The translations under genes and the position numbers were made by a program. A stretch of 64,000 nucleotides of DNA, taken from NCBI RefSeq assembly GCF_002099425.1, contig NW_018343992.1:680001-744000 (forward strand), read 5' to 3'. The notes below the pieces were generated by a model. That model saw nothing but the letters and a program-made list of their open reading frames with translations, was not told the DNA's origin and searched no databases. Below are positions 39,743-54,100 of the stretch, in pieces. Origin of the DNA: Phascolarctos cinereus. Lineage: Eukaryota > Chordata > Mammalia > Diprotodontia > Phascolarctidae. Positions within the stretch are counted from its first letter, which is position 1, and every line of letters begins with the position of its first letter.

Positions 39743-42700
39743 GTGCTATTATTATCCCCATTTTACAGATGAGAAAACTGAGGTAAAGAGAAGTCAAGTG
39801 ACTTGCTCAGTGTCTGAGGTTAAATTTAAGCTTAGCTTACTTACCTGGCTTGACAGGTACTGAATCACCCTGACTTCTAATGGTTACTCAGAAGAGATTG
39901 AGACACTGACTTGATACCATCCTCAAGGAGAGAATGGCTAACCGAGAAAGAGCAGAACTTACATAGTCTTTGGAAGTTTCAAGTATGATGAATAGGGCCT
40001 CAAGTTATAATAAAACTGTTAAGGAACACAAGTTAAGGAGCTGATGTCGTCACAGTCAACCTTGTACAATGGATTCCAGTGTCCCTTCCACGCTGAGATT
40101 AGAAGAGGCAGTCAGTAGCTGCTTTACTCCATTGGGACAATAGAATCTTTCAGACTTTTCTTTGTCAATGCTATACCCTTCAAGTTCATGGGCTGCTTAG
40201 TCAGTAAACTGATATCTACCCAGACTTTGTCTCCCTTAATTTGGTCTGGGTATTCCATGTCAGAAAAGTTTCCCTATTTTCACTTGCCTTCACATATGGG
40301 AGTTTCGACCATTAGGACTGACAACTGTAACCCAACATCACTAATGAGTGGCACTGGGTCAAAGTAGATTGTTGACCCCTGGGCTCCGGTGACACATTTT
40401 ATAAATAAAAGTTGGATGGAGGGGTGGAGGAAGCATACACTGAAAATGTCTTCTTGTCTAAGATAATATGGTTAATCAATTAAAAACACTTACTGAGTGC
40501 CTACTATGTGCCAGGCACTCTACTAAGCAAAGTTGTGTGACCACGGGTAAGCTACCTTAGTTTTCTCGTCTGTAAGGCAGAGACTATTTACTTACCTCCT
40601 AGGAAAGTACTTATTTAACTATCTTATAAAATGCTATATAAAGTTAGTTATTGTTTATTTCTGAAACATATCTTAAAATCATTTTAAGATTTTACTAGAT
40701 CTGGAAGTCTATAAGCAATTGACAGTCTCTCATGCTCCTGAGCCTAGATCTATATGATTTCTTTGGTAGAGGGAAATCGATGAGAACACTCTCTCTGCCA
40801 ATACAAAACGGTATTTTCTCTAAATTTATAGTTTCAACTCTCTAAGTTGTCTTGGGCACTGAGAGTACTTTTACAGACTTGCCCAAGATCACAGAGTCAA
40901 TGTATGTAAGAGGTGGACTTGAACCAAGATGTTTTTGACTCTAAAGCCAGATCTTTATCCACCATACCATGATGCCTCTTATGGATAAGATATGTAAATG
41001 AAGGCTGAACGACAGTGGTTAAGTGGACACAAAACTGGTTAAATAAATGTATCCACAAGATTAACAATGGATGTCAACCTGAGGAAGCTTTCTGGGATTT
41101 TTCTATAGAGATGTCCTCACCCTGTCCTACTCAATATTTTAAATCAATGATTTGAAGATGTATGCCATGCTTATCAGCACGGGGGATGATACAAAAATAA
41201 GGGCCATCATTAACTGCTTTGATGACAAAATCAGGAGCCATAGAGATTTTAACAGTATGGAACAGAGGAGTAAAACTAACAAGTTGAAATTTAATGGAGC
41301 AAATGTGAAGTGTGACATACAGGGTTTGAAGAACCAATTGCCCAAATATGGAACTGGAGAGACCTGGATAAATAATAATGCATGTGATAAATATGTACAG
41401 GTTTTAGGTGGCTGAAAGCTCAAGAGTGGGGAGCTGCTGACAAAAGCTAAAAACAGGATAGGAACACTGAATCAGAAGGAGGGAGGTAACAATCCCACTG
41501 TACTCTTTATTAATCAGATCATGTTTGCTGATGATATTTAGGAGTTATGTTGACAACATAGAAGGTTCTGACAGGATTGGGATCGGTATTTCTTATGAGG
41601 ACCTAAAAGGATTAGAGATGTTTAGCTTAAAGAGAAAATTGGGCAGGATAGATTCATAGCTATTTTTAGTTTTGTGGATGAGTGATTAGATTTATTCTGT
41701 ATAGCTTGCAAGTGATGCAGTAGGATCAATGGGTGGGAATTAGATTTTGGTTCAATATAAAAAAATGTCTACCAATTATAGCTATACAAAAAACTAAATA
41801 GAATTGACTTCCTTGTGAGGTAGTGAGTTTCCATTATCTGGAAGTGTTCAAACAGTGGCTAGATAAAAATGCATTCAGGATGCTGTTGAGGAGATTCCTG
41901 CATGGTACAGGAGGATGGACTAGATGATCTCTAAGGCTCCCTCTAAGAAAATAGAGAGCATGAAAATATCGTATTAGAATCACTAAATATATATAGTACA
42001 AAGAGCAAAAGATATATTTGACTATATGATAATTTCAAAAAAAATTGTTTTTAGTTTACTGAGAAATAATTGTATAGAAATGTATAGATAAAATGAATGA
42101 CGTATAATGAAGATGAATATTACTATTAGTAAGCATGGCTGTAAGATGACTAAAAATCATGACTTGGTAGTTTTTCTTCACAAAAAAATGTCAACTACAG
42201 AAACCGTATGAACATAATTAATAGCTAAAAAAAATCTTTCATTAGGACTTACCTCCAGGAATTCTTTGAAAAACTTTGCCTAGAGTGTCTCCTGTTATTA
42301 TGTTATAGCTAATCATAGCTAGAAACAAAATAAAGATAATAAGTTAATATCAGACACAGTTATTAATCATATACTTAATCCTGAGCAGTTCCTTCCAAAA
42401 AAGCTCCTACTTATATATGTAATTTCAATGTTTTTTGTTTGGGGTTTATTTTTTATTTTTTTGTTTTCAATTTTGTGAAACCCTGATTTTCAGAATTTAT
42501 ATTTTCACAATTAGGTGGGGTATTAATTTGTTGCTTTTCTACTTTTTTTTAAAGTTGCATGCCCAGTTCATTGATTTGTTTTTCTCTCTTTTGTTTATAA
42601 AAGTATTTAGAATTTCCTTCCTAAAGACTATCTTAGCTACATCCCATAAGTTTTAGTATGTTGTATGTTGTCTCATTGTCATTTTCTCTGATGAAATTTT

Positions 42701-45700
42701 CCATCATTTCCAAGACTTATTCACTTACTCACCAATTCTTTAGCATTAAGTTAATCTATGATTAATTTTAGGTAATTTCTTCTCTGACCCTTTATTGAAT
42801 ATGTTTTGTTGCACTGTAGTCAATAAAGATTGTATTAAATATTTCTGCTTTTCTGTATTTGTGAGTTTTTTATGTCCCAACACATGGTAAATTTTTGTAA
42901 ATATGCCATGCATGACTTAGAAATATATAAAATCATTTTTGCTCCCATTCATTGATTTTCAGAAATCTGTTATCGCTCCTTTTTCTAAAATTCTATTTAT
43001 ATTTTAAATAGTTTGAAGAATAGTCTGAAGCTACAGGCATTCTTTAATATGGGCATTCTCTGATTTATTCAACCAAAATATATGAATTCAACTGTATACC
43101 CAATATTCAAGATGACCCCAAATTTTAAAATCTCAAGTCAGAAGACAGACAAGTAGTTATTTACATTATGAAAATAAATGTTTACTTTACAAAGGAATTC
43201 ATCCCAGGAACCTTTAAATAGTCAATCCTCCTAGCACACTTAAAATTATTGATCACCCTGTTAAAGAACACATGTACTGAGTTACAACAACAGCAAAAGG
43301 GGAAAGAAATTCTAAACCCTCACCTCACTTGCAAAAGCAAGGAAGACTTTTCTTAGAAATTTTATAATCCTTGGCTTTTCTGCTGAGATTTACAGCCATT
43401 GCACAACTTGTAAGATGGCTGATATGACATGTTAAAATCACCAATTAAATTTGTCATGAAAACAGTTAAGAAAATGCTATAAACTTGTTAGTGACTTTTT
43501 AATACATTCAGTCCACTCAGGCCAAGTATCTATGGTGAATTGATTTTGTATATTAACAATGAACAGATGACCATTTCATTATGATACTGCACATAGTAAG
43601 GAATATTTACTATAAGTTTCAAGTGAGTCAAAACACAGAAATAATTTTATAAATAGACTATTAGTCTTGGAAATGTTTTTCGTGAGTCATTAAGTTCACA
43701 GAAATGCTCTTCAGTTTCAAATAGTAAGTGCTTAATAAATGCTCATTGATTTGACTTGTTGGTCTAAGACCCAAGAAGACATGTATATGTTCCCATAATA
43801 CTCTCATTTTACCCTGCACAGATTCTCATGAAAATGAAACAGAAGAGGGCCAACAAATTCAGCAGAATATTCCACTTCTTCTAGTTTTACTGTCTGAGTT
43901 CTTTTGAGCATGTTCTCTTTGGGATTACTTTCTGAAGTGGACCATGAAAAGGATAATGTCTGACATATTGACACAGGTGTAACACTAGCCTCTACATCCA
44001 TACAGAAACAGGTCAAGTGGCACTGGCATTGATACTATGACCTGGACTGACTGAACAGACTCTCTCACCTGGAACCTGGCAAGTGAGGTCTGAAGAAGCA
44101 AGAATTGATTAACTTTTAAAAGTCAGGGCTTTAGAATTGGGCAGGAGGCAACATGGGCAAAGAGAAATAACATAATAGTAGTCTTAGGTTTCCTCTTAGA
44201 ATTATTATTTTATAAAGTAACTAGATAAACAATGGCTACATTTATTCTTGCAATATACAGACTATCTAAAATCTTTAACATTGTTTCATTGCAAATGCGA
44301 TTTATTTCAGAGGGAATTGTCACAGTCATGAAGATAATTGTCAATATTTAACTTTATAGTGGTCTTACCAATGAAAGGATATAAAAATTGTAGAGATGAG
44401 AGGAGTAGATACCCTGGAAAGCCAAATGTCTTATGGACCAAAGATTGATAGCTATCTGTTCCAGAAAGGGATCCTCCTTTTATCAATAAAACAAGGGAAA
44501 AGTCTGTTAAGAAAACAAATGAGCTATGCATGAGATTATATACTGAATGCAAAGATTTTTTTGTTTAAGTCTAAATCATGCTGGAGGAAAAAAATTGCTA
44601 AATTATGGGGCCATTTTAGAATGAGACAACAACAAAAAATCAGGTTAAATGGATCACTGGTGAGGACTTAACTTGATAAGCTATGGTATTCTTTTTAGGA
44701 TGCCATGACTATATATTTGCTGCTGTTTTTCATCAACTTTTTCGATACTAGGGACAAATATGGTCAAAGGATTAGTGCACTGACCTGAACAGAAGGCAAG
44801 CCCAGGAAGTGAGTGTCAGGAATTCTATCTTTATTTCTTATACTGACTTTCCGCAATTTTGGAAAATTCTATCATCACTTTGTGACTCTATTTCCTCACT
44901 TTTACAATGCATATAAGCAAAATTACATAAAAACTAAGTTTTAAAAAAACCCCACGCAGCACATTGCTCCTATTTTTTCCCTCAAGGTAACAGACAAAAT
45001 ATGACTAGGAAAAAGTGTATAGTTGGCCTCCAAGAATAAAAAGAAACCCCAACAACTCTGTATTACAGTTATTAAGTAAATGCAAGGAAATATTTCCATA
45101 ATATTGCATTTACAGCCTTTTGATCATATCTGAGGAGGTCAATCTTGGATGAAATATATAGAACGCAAATGTTTTAAAATGTGATTTCCCTAGTCACATC
45201 AGTTGTCCAAACTATTAAATGTGTTTTTGACTAAATGTTTAAAGGTATTTTTTAAGCTATGAAATTTACTGTGTCCTTAGTTCTAAAGGAAAACAAATAT
45301 TGATGACATATACATGAACAGAATTCCTCCACTAACTGGCTGGTCATAACATGAAGGTGATCATGGGGTCTGAAAGGCCATGCCAATGGGGTATAAGGTG
45401 TGAAAGTCCCTGAGTTGAGAAGCTGGGTGTGACAAGGAAGCCTGGGACTATGGAAAGTTGGGGTGGATTTAGAGTCATAGAATCATTGAAGTCACTGGGT
45501 TACTTACTAGATGTATGATCTTGGATACTGTAAAAATGAAAATTTTGGATTAGATGATTTCTAAGATCCTTTCCATCTCTGAATTGATATCAGTGGACTA
45601 CATGTCAGTTATGAGGGGACTAATGTACCTAAGTTTGGAGAATTAGATTTATCATCACCAGAAGCTTGGCTACCAGTGACATATCTATCCATATCTATAT

Positions 45701-48207
45701 CCATATCCATATCTATATCTATATCTATATCTATATCTATATCTATATCTATATCTATATCTATATCTATATCTATATCTATATCTATATCTATATCTAT
45801 ATCTATATCTATATCTATATCTATATCTACATCTACATCTACATCTACATCTATATCTATATCTATATCTATATCTATATCCATATCCATATCCATATCT
45901 ATATCTATATCTATATCATCTATCTCTATCTCTATCTCTATCTCTATCTCTATCTCTATCTCTATCTCTATCTCTATCTCTATCTCTATCTCTCTATATC
46001 TATATCTATATCTATATCTATATCTATATCTATATCTATATCTATATCTATATCTATATCTATATCTATATCTATATCTATATCTATATCTATATCTATA
46101 TCTATATCATCCACAGGAATCCCTTGAAACTATGTACTAAAGTATGGTGAGTTCACAACTGATGTCCATAGAAGGAGGACCTTCAATGATAAAAAACACA
46201 GATCCTCTGAAGTGTTTAGGTATGAAAAGAAATAATATTCATTTAGAAGTTTTAATATGACCAAATTTCAATCCACATACAATTATGATTTCATTTTCAC
46301 TGTGCCCATGAATGTTTGTAAGCAGATGCAGTATGTTACTTATTCAGGAAATGGTCACTTCAATCATCAAATATGCATTTAAGTTATAGACTATTTTTGA
46401 TGTAATCAACAAACAAGAGACAATACTCAAATAATTTAAATGAATGATGGAAAAAAAAATCACTGTCCGTTTTTACCCTCAAATAAAGCTTATAACATCA
46501 CATGAACAGAGGAACAGGGCAGAGACAAAACACTTGTCTGGCAGAACATACCTCATTAAAGGCTTAAAATAGACTTAACAAGTCTGGAAGCAAAACACCA
46601 GCCAAATTAGAATATGAAGTTAAAAGAGAAGAGATATACATTTATCCCTTACTTGCAGACTTTCTTTAAGAATCCTCATTTGAAAAGTAGCATTTCTTCA
46701 CCGTACAGTAGCATTGTATAACAAAATAAAATACAGTGTAGAAAGCTAAGGGCTAGATAAGTGAAACACCATGAAGAACATTTGAGTGAAGATAAATGAA
46801 AAGAGAAACACCAATCATAGTGTGCTTTTACATTATGGATCCCCCAGCCAAAAGCAGAAATTAGATAATGAGTTCCAAAAGAAAGCCAAAATGCTGGCAT
46901 AGAGACATAATATAGTAATGGTGAGGAACTTCAATTTTCCAGAGCATCTAGAAATTCCTTTTTGCCAAAAGCAGAACTGCTAAGAAATTTGTAAATTTAT
47001 GACTTGCCTTAATGGTTAGTTCAACCTTAAGAAGGTAGAGAGAGCAACAAGGGAGTATTAGTGAAGTTTCCAAAGTAGCATTATTAGAACCTTGGAGGGA
47101 AGTAGCTAATCCATATCAGAGTTCATGATAGGATCATAGGATCATGGACTGAAAGCTGAATGGGATTTAAGGGGATTTTAATTGAACTTTCTCATTTTGC
47201 AGTTGAGGAAACTGAGGCCCAAGGAAGTGACTTTCCCAAGGTCACACAAGTTGCAGATGTAGGTGATAGGAAACATAAAGAAGAGAAGGCTGGGCATAGT
47301 CAGAGAAGGACCCAGGATTTTGAGAGAATAAGTTTCAAATAATTCATAAAGGAAAGGTAGAATCTTTTTTTTTCTTATTAATTTATTTATTTTTTAGTTT
47401 TTAACATTCACTTCCATAAGATTTCGAGCTCCAAATTTTCTCCTTATCTCGTCCCTTCCCCCACCCCAAGACAGCAGGCAATCTGAATACCCCTTCCTCT
47501 AATCTGCCCTCCCTTCTATCTTCCCCTCCTTCTCATCCCTTTTCCTTTCTATTTTCCTGTAGGGCAGGATATTTTATTTGCCAGTTGCATGTGAAAACAA
47601 TTTTTAACATTTGTTTTTAAAACTTTGGGTTCCAAATTTTCTCCGTTCCTCCCTCCCCATACACCCCCATTGAGAAGTGAAGCAACTCTATACAAGTTAT
47701 GCATGTGTAGTTATGCAAAACACTTCCATAGTAGTCACATTGTGGAAAACTAACTATATTTCCCTTCATCCTATCCCACACCCTCCCCCCATTTATTCTA
47801 GTCTCTGTTTTGACCCTGTTCTTCGTCAGAAGTGTTTGCTTCTGATTATCCCCTCCCCCAATGTGCCCTCTCCTTTATCATCCCCCTTCTCTCTTAGCCC
47901 CTTCCCCCCTCTATTTTCCTGTAGGGTAAGATAGATTTTCATACCCAATTGAGTATGTATGGAATTCCCTCCTTAAGCCAAATCCAATGAGAATAAGATT
48001 CGCTCATTTCCTCTCACCTTCCCCCACTTCCCATCCACTGTAAAAGCCTTTTCTTGTCTGTTTTGTGTGAGACAATGTACCCCATTCTACCTCTCCCTTT
48101 CTCCTTCTCTTGGTATACTCCTCTCTCACCCCTTAATTTTATTCTCCAGATATCACCCCTTCATCTTCAACTCACCTTGTGCCATCTATCAATCAATCAA
48201 TCAATCA

Positions 48208-48253
<46 letters not shown>

Positions 48254-51070
48254 TTATCTATCTATCCATATAATGGAAAGGTAGAATCTCATGGCAGAAG
48301 TTGGAATCCTTCTAGTGTAGATGATGTTGGCTGGAAAGGGATGTTACGTTCTCAAATACAAACACAAATAATTCTAATGAGGAGGAAAGGGGGTCACCTT
48401 TTTTTAAAGAGATTGGTCTGGCTACTCGGGAATTCAATGACCACTTCTGGTTTTTAAAATACACATACAGAAACTGGAAACAAGGACAAGTAAGTATGTT
48501 TGACCACAAAGAGTAGCTTGATCCTTTAAGACTATTATAAATGCTAATTCCAGAACAACTTGAGACCTTGAGTGAATGCTAAGGTCAACCAAAGAATTTT
48601 TTAAGCTCTGTTAGGCACAAAAGAAAAATCAAAGAAAGGATAGTAGAAGCACTATTTGAGTTAGTGGAACAATGATAATATATGACGGAGAGAAGACAGA
48701 AGTCCTGAAAAGATTAAGATTGATCCTTTATTATTTTCTTATTAATCCTACTTACAATGAATTGTTTTTGTCCTATAACTGCTTAAGTCACGGCTCTGTC
48801 TCTGAATTTGGTTCAGAATTCAGCTGGTGTGTAATGGATTAAGTCTAGAAATCCAGCTATCCTGCTAATCACTGATCTTTTCTTGTGTCAAGGAATTTAG
48901 TTGACCTTGGGGGGTGCATGTATCTTTATACCATCAAGCCATGCTTCAAGGATGTCTGGTTTGCTGTCCAACAAGAGCTGATCTATTATCTTTTGACCTT
49001 GCACCTGGACTCCAATAATGAGCACTTCTTAGTGTCATGGAAGAAGGGAGGTCATGACTACCTCCCATTACCAAACTTCCAACTAATCATATTGTCTCCT
49101 GAGCCTCAGCTTTGTAACCAATCATGTTGTCCCCAATCCCATGATGTCATCTACCCTGTTCTATTCTTTGTTCTGTATTTACCAAAACTTATGAAAGAGG
49201 AACTTTCCTTTGGCCTGAGATCTTTGGCATAAAAGAAGGCAATTTATTTACCCCTTTATTGACAGGCAGCATGGCCCCTGTTAATAAATGTTATTTTGCT
49301 GAGAGAATAGCCTCAGTTTACCCTTTTGCTAAATTTTTTTCATGACAGTACTTAACTTCTATTTTTACTTCTGTTCTCTCTGCCAAGAAAGACGATTTTT
49401 TAGTTTATGAAATACAAACAAAAGTAGTCAACAGGGAATAGAAACCCAAGTTCAGTAAGGATATGTCAAGAGATTCTTAACAGCCTTCAATGATTTAAAG
49501 ATAGCAGATTTGTACCAAATGAATGCTAGGTTATGGAAAGAATCTGTGGATACAACTGCTAAGCCACTTCCTGTCAATGTTATTTGGAAAGAGGTGGAGA
49601 ATGGAAGAAGTGCTGCCAAAATGGAAACAAGTGAACACGGCTCCAATTATCTAAAAAGAGGAAGGTATTTCCTTCAAACTATGGATCAATGGGGCTTGAG
49701 GTTCCTGGAAAAAAAAATGGAATGTACAACTAAAGCAATAGTTTGGTATCATTTAGAAATAGAAGCAGTAACTAATATGTTGGCATTAGTTTATTAATGT
49801 CATGACAAACTAATCATAGATCCAAGTATATCTGGATTTCAGTCTGTAAGTAATTTAAGTCTGTCACGATATCCTTGTATGTACATGATGAAATGACATA
49901 AAATTGATTTAGAACTAATTAATGACCGGACACAAAGAATGACTATCACTGGATTAATGTGAACCGGGAAGGGATTTTGCCAACAGGGGTGGGGAACCTG
50001 TGGCCTCGAGGCCACATGTGGCCCTCTAGGACCTTGAGTGAAGTCCTTTGACTGAATCCAAACTTTATGGAATGACGCTTGACCTAGAGGGCCACATGTG
50101 GCCTTGAGGCCACAGGTTCCCCACTCTTGTCCTAATGCATGCCAAAGGAATCTATCCTTGGTTGTAGTCTCTTTAACATTCATATCAGTCCCTTGGATGG
50201 AAACATAGATGGTATGGGGAAATATGAAGCTGAGAGGTGTGACTAGTATAATATATAACAGGATTGAGATATAAGAATACTTCAGTGGATGGTTTTATGG
50301 GTTGAATCCATTAGCTGACAATGCCAAAAGTAAAGTCTTAGATTTGAGGGGTTTTAAAAAATCAACTACACAAATCCAGTAGGTGAGAGATGTAGCTAGA
50401 GTCAGCTAGGTGATGCAATAGATATAGTACTAGGCCTAGAGCTAGAAAGACCTGAGTTCAAATCCAGTCTATGTGACCCTGAGTAAGTCACTTAATATCT
50501 GTCTGGCTCAATTTCCTCATCTGCAAAATGGGAATGATAGTAGCACCTACTTCCCAGGGTTGTTGTGAGAAGAAAAGGCTTTACTACTTATAAAATGCAG
50601 GACAAACTTTAAAATACTTTATAAATGGTAGCTATTAAAGAGTTCTTAGTGGGAAGCATATTAAATATGTCAATCTTGTGACCAAACATTAAAAAAATCA
50701 GTGACATTGGGATATATTTACAGAATGTATTGTCCAGAAAAAGTAAGTTGACAGGCCTCCTGTATTTCACTCTATTCGGACTTTATCTAATGTATTATGG
50801 CTAGTCATGTGCACCATATTTTAAGCAGGAATTGTTAAGTTGGAGCATATCCTAAAGGTAAGTTACTAAGATGTTTGGGGACTGGAAACCATGATATATA
50901 AGGATCAATTGAAAGAATTCAAGGGGCAGCTAGGTGGCTCAGTGGATAGAGCACTGGCCTTGGATTCAGAAGGACCTGAGTTCAAATCCGGCCTCAGATA
51001 CATAACACTTACTAGCTGTGTGACACTGGGCAAGTCACTTAACCCCCACTGCCCAACCATAAAAAGGAAA

Positions 51071-51163
<93 letters not shown>

Positions 51164-54100
51164 AGAAAGAAGAAAGAAAGAAGGAATTCAGAATGCTTAG
51201 ACTAAGGAAATTTAGGAAATGATGAAGTATACTTAAAAAGCTGCCATGGGGAAGAGGGCTAGACTTGTTTTGCTTGGTCACAAAGGGCAGAAATAAGAGC
51301 ACAATGGGTAGATGTAGAGAGCTGTTCAAATATGGAATAAGTTGCCTCAGGAGGTAAATATTTCCTCATCCCCAATCTCAGTCTGAATGGATACTTACTG
51401 AGGCTGTTGTTGGTGGGGGGGGGGATTAGGATTAGGATTAGAGCTATGGTTTGGATTTGATGACCTCTGAGTCATCAAAGTCTGACTGGTGACCTTCCTA
51501 CTCTGTAATTCTGTTATTCTATGGAATGCAAGATGACCCAAAATCCTGTTTCCTTTTATTTTTGTATTTATCTTTTTCCTTTACCCCTCAAATATTTTCT
51601 AAGGGTTTGTATTGTACCCTTAGAACATAATCTTATTATGATTATTTGGATCTGTTAATTCAGTAGCATAGTAAACCCTCATACTGAAACGTCCTCCAGC
51701 TCCACAAATGCAGATTAGGAATTCACCTATATGTTATAGTATTAGAACATTGATTATGGGGATTGAGGAGTTCAGTAGCTTGCACACAGTCACATAACCA
51801 GCATGTGCCAGACACTATACCTGGATCTAGGCTAGGATTTTCTGTCTCCAAGGTTGTCCTTCTATCTATTATGTCTTGCTGCTCCTCTCCTTTATCTTAT
51901 ATTGAAAAAAAAAATTGGCCAGAGTGCACAACAATAATAATTGATATTTGTATAGCACTTAAAATTTATAGAACATTCCCCTAACAAGAAACTGAGAGGG
52001 AGGTAGTAGAAGGATCATTATTCTCCTTTTACAGATGAGGAATCCTTAGGCTCAAAAAGCCTAAGGGACTCTTCTAAGATGAGTATATAGTAAATAGAAA
52101 GAGTGGTAATGGACTTGGAGTCAGACTGCGTGTGTCTTCTGTCCCTTGATAGCTATGTGGCTTTGAGCAGGTCAAGGGAGTTGTACTAGATGTATATAAT
52201 TACTCCCAGTTCTAAAGTTTCATGATTCTGTAACTACACAGTAAGTGGCAGAGGTGAGAATTAAACCCCAGGCCTTGTGACTCTAAGTGCCTCTCAGGAT
52301 GTAAAATCAGAAAATGCTTTAAGACCCATTTTTCTTTTCCTTAATTATCACTGTAAAAATACATTCAGCATCTCAGTGGAGTTGCCAATAGTTTGAGCTA
52401 AGCCTTTGTGATACTGTTTTAATTCATTTTAAGAGGTAATTTTGAGGCCTCTAAAAAGTGAATGAACAGAACTGAATTTATGAACAATCTGAACTTTGCT
52501 AGGTTTCTGTGTGTTTGCTCGTGCTGCACATAATGTTTCAATGTCCTCAGATAAACCATAAGTAAACATACCTGGGAAGAAATTAATTACTTGACAGCAC
52601 AAATGTACTGGGAAGCCGGAAATTAAAAATTACTAGAGGAAACCCCTTAGGAAATTGTATGGGAAAGACTAAATACATTCAGCATTTCAGTTAAGCTTTT
52701 AAGACTAAAGCCAAGAAACACCAAGTTCCAGATCCCACGCAAATGAAATTGGGCTACAAAGCAAGAGTTGCAAAAGAATGATGAACTGGGAGGATCTTAG
52801 GAGGGGGGCTTGCTGGATTTTGGGAAGTTTCTTTCTCCCCCTAATTCTACCCTCCATTTAATCTTCACCACGGGCTTCATTTGCTACCCCCCCCTCCCCG
52901 CAATAGGAAGAGAACTAGGTCAAAGCATACACATTTGAAGATAGCACTGGAAGTTGTGGTAAGAAGAAGAAATAAGGGTGAATGTTATAAAGTTTAAATT
53001 TCAAAATATCTGAGGAACTCTTTCTAGCAATTGGAAAAAAGGATAATAGATGAAGGTGACTTAAGGAAAAAGGAGAGAGGAAATAGAAATTGTCAGGGAG
53101 TTCTGAACTGCTGAACTTCAGGACAGGTTCATGGACAACATGCACATTGTGAGGGGAAAAAACTAAACTACTAATTAAGCATCTGCATTTTCAGGGACTC
53201 CTGCACAGATAGTGGTCAGGACCATTAATTCTGAATGCATTATACCCTGTTAATGATTTTGTGAAGAAGATACACTTCCAGTGTCTATCCTTCATGCTTT
53301 AACCAAACCTTAAAAAACAGGCCCAGCACTTTCCCCACATAATATGGTCAATATAATGCTCTGCCTTTAATAATCAGATCTTTGGATTAGTAATACAAGT
53401 AAATGTCCTTAAACATTGCTGACATAATTTTATGAATGTACTGATAATCCCCCAATTCCAAATGCAGATATTCTCTGAACTATTCAAGTAGCAATGATGA
53501 CTATGCAAGATTAATCAGTTATAGAGTACCCTACCTGTCACATAAGAGACCCACAATAAAAGCAGTATCCCTAAAGGAAGACCAGCTTGCTGCATTGAGT
53601 ACGGTAACCCTGGGGAAAAAGAAAACAAATACCCCCACTGATTAAACATGCAGTAGCCCTTTCATATTCTGGTTATTTATGCTAATTTTATATTGTAGGT
53701 TTCAATGGTATCACTGTAGTTCCATACACTTTTTAGTCATTTGTCATCTGACTAAATGCTAATTTACATAGTAAGTCTGGAAGTACAACAAAGTTCTATA
53801 GATACTGAAAAATGAACAATTCGGTCTTACCAAGGAAGCATCAAATAAAAAGGAGAGGCTGACTATTGATAAATAATTGTTACTTTGACTAGAGGTGAAA
53901 TGGGAACCTAAACAAATAAAGAAATAAGTTAATATGTAAGAGCACAAAAAAATTTTACAGTTAGTCTGATGAGCACTGGATTTTGGAGTCAGAGGACTTG
54001 AGGTGAAATCTCAGCTCTGCCATTTACTACCTGTGTGAATCTGCAAGTCCCTTAAGCCTCCGAGGCTCAATTTTCTCATCTGTAAAATGAGCAAGTTGGA

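Larger units (their letters stand above)
32926..42252. other. SLC38A11 intron 5 (9.3 kb)
   Basis: Dense in old repeats: MAR1, MIR, L2, CR1/L3 and L3 tails, plus a CA tract, listed separately. Positions 33670-35130, 37350-37720, 38760-39235 and 39850-40460 show no element I can name. Confidence 0.6.
49790..51530 (+). mobile_element. CR1/L3-type LINE dismembered by three later insertions
   Basis: Four pieces (about 49790-49983, 50130-50398, 50641-50921, 51183-51530) follow the CR1/L3 3' order: gaaccgggaagggattttgcc, cttagatttgaggggtttt, actctattcggactttatc, gggctagacttgttttgc, gttgcctcaggaggtaa and gatgacctctgagtc. The gaps are a palindromic hAT element and two SINEs. Confidence 0.75.
44504..53534. 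other. SLC38A11 intron 3 (9.0 kb)
   Basis: Holds the hexanucleotide array, LINE 3' ends, a solo-LTR-like fossil, a dismembered CR1/L3 copy and several SINEs, listed separately. Positions 44560-45460, 46110-47100, 48270-48890, 49350-49790 and 52310-53530 show nothing I can name. Confidence 0.6.

Noticed and set aside
39850-40440. Possible second LTR (ending ttttataaataaaagttgg)
   Set aside because: No terminal inverted repeat, target duplication or LTR order could be made out.
45609-46140. Long open frames on both strands through 45609-46140
   Set aside because: They are translations of the ATCTAT hexamer array (alternating dipeptides such as Asp-Ile, Ile-Tyr, Ser-Ile) and have no coding meaning.
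48184-48268. Short-spaced repeats as a CRISPR-like array
   Set aside because: Plain tetranucleotide microsatellite in a vertebrate intron. No repeat-spacer architecture exists anywhere in the window.
51039-51329. Open frame rich in Phe, Leu and Ser on minus, and Lys/Glu/Arg on plus
   Set aside because: Product of the GAAA tail of a SINE.
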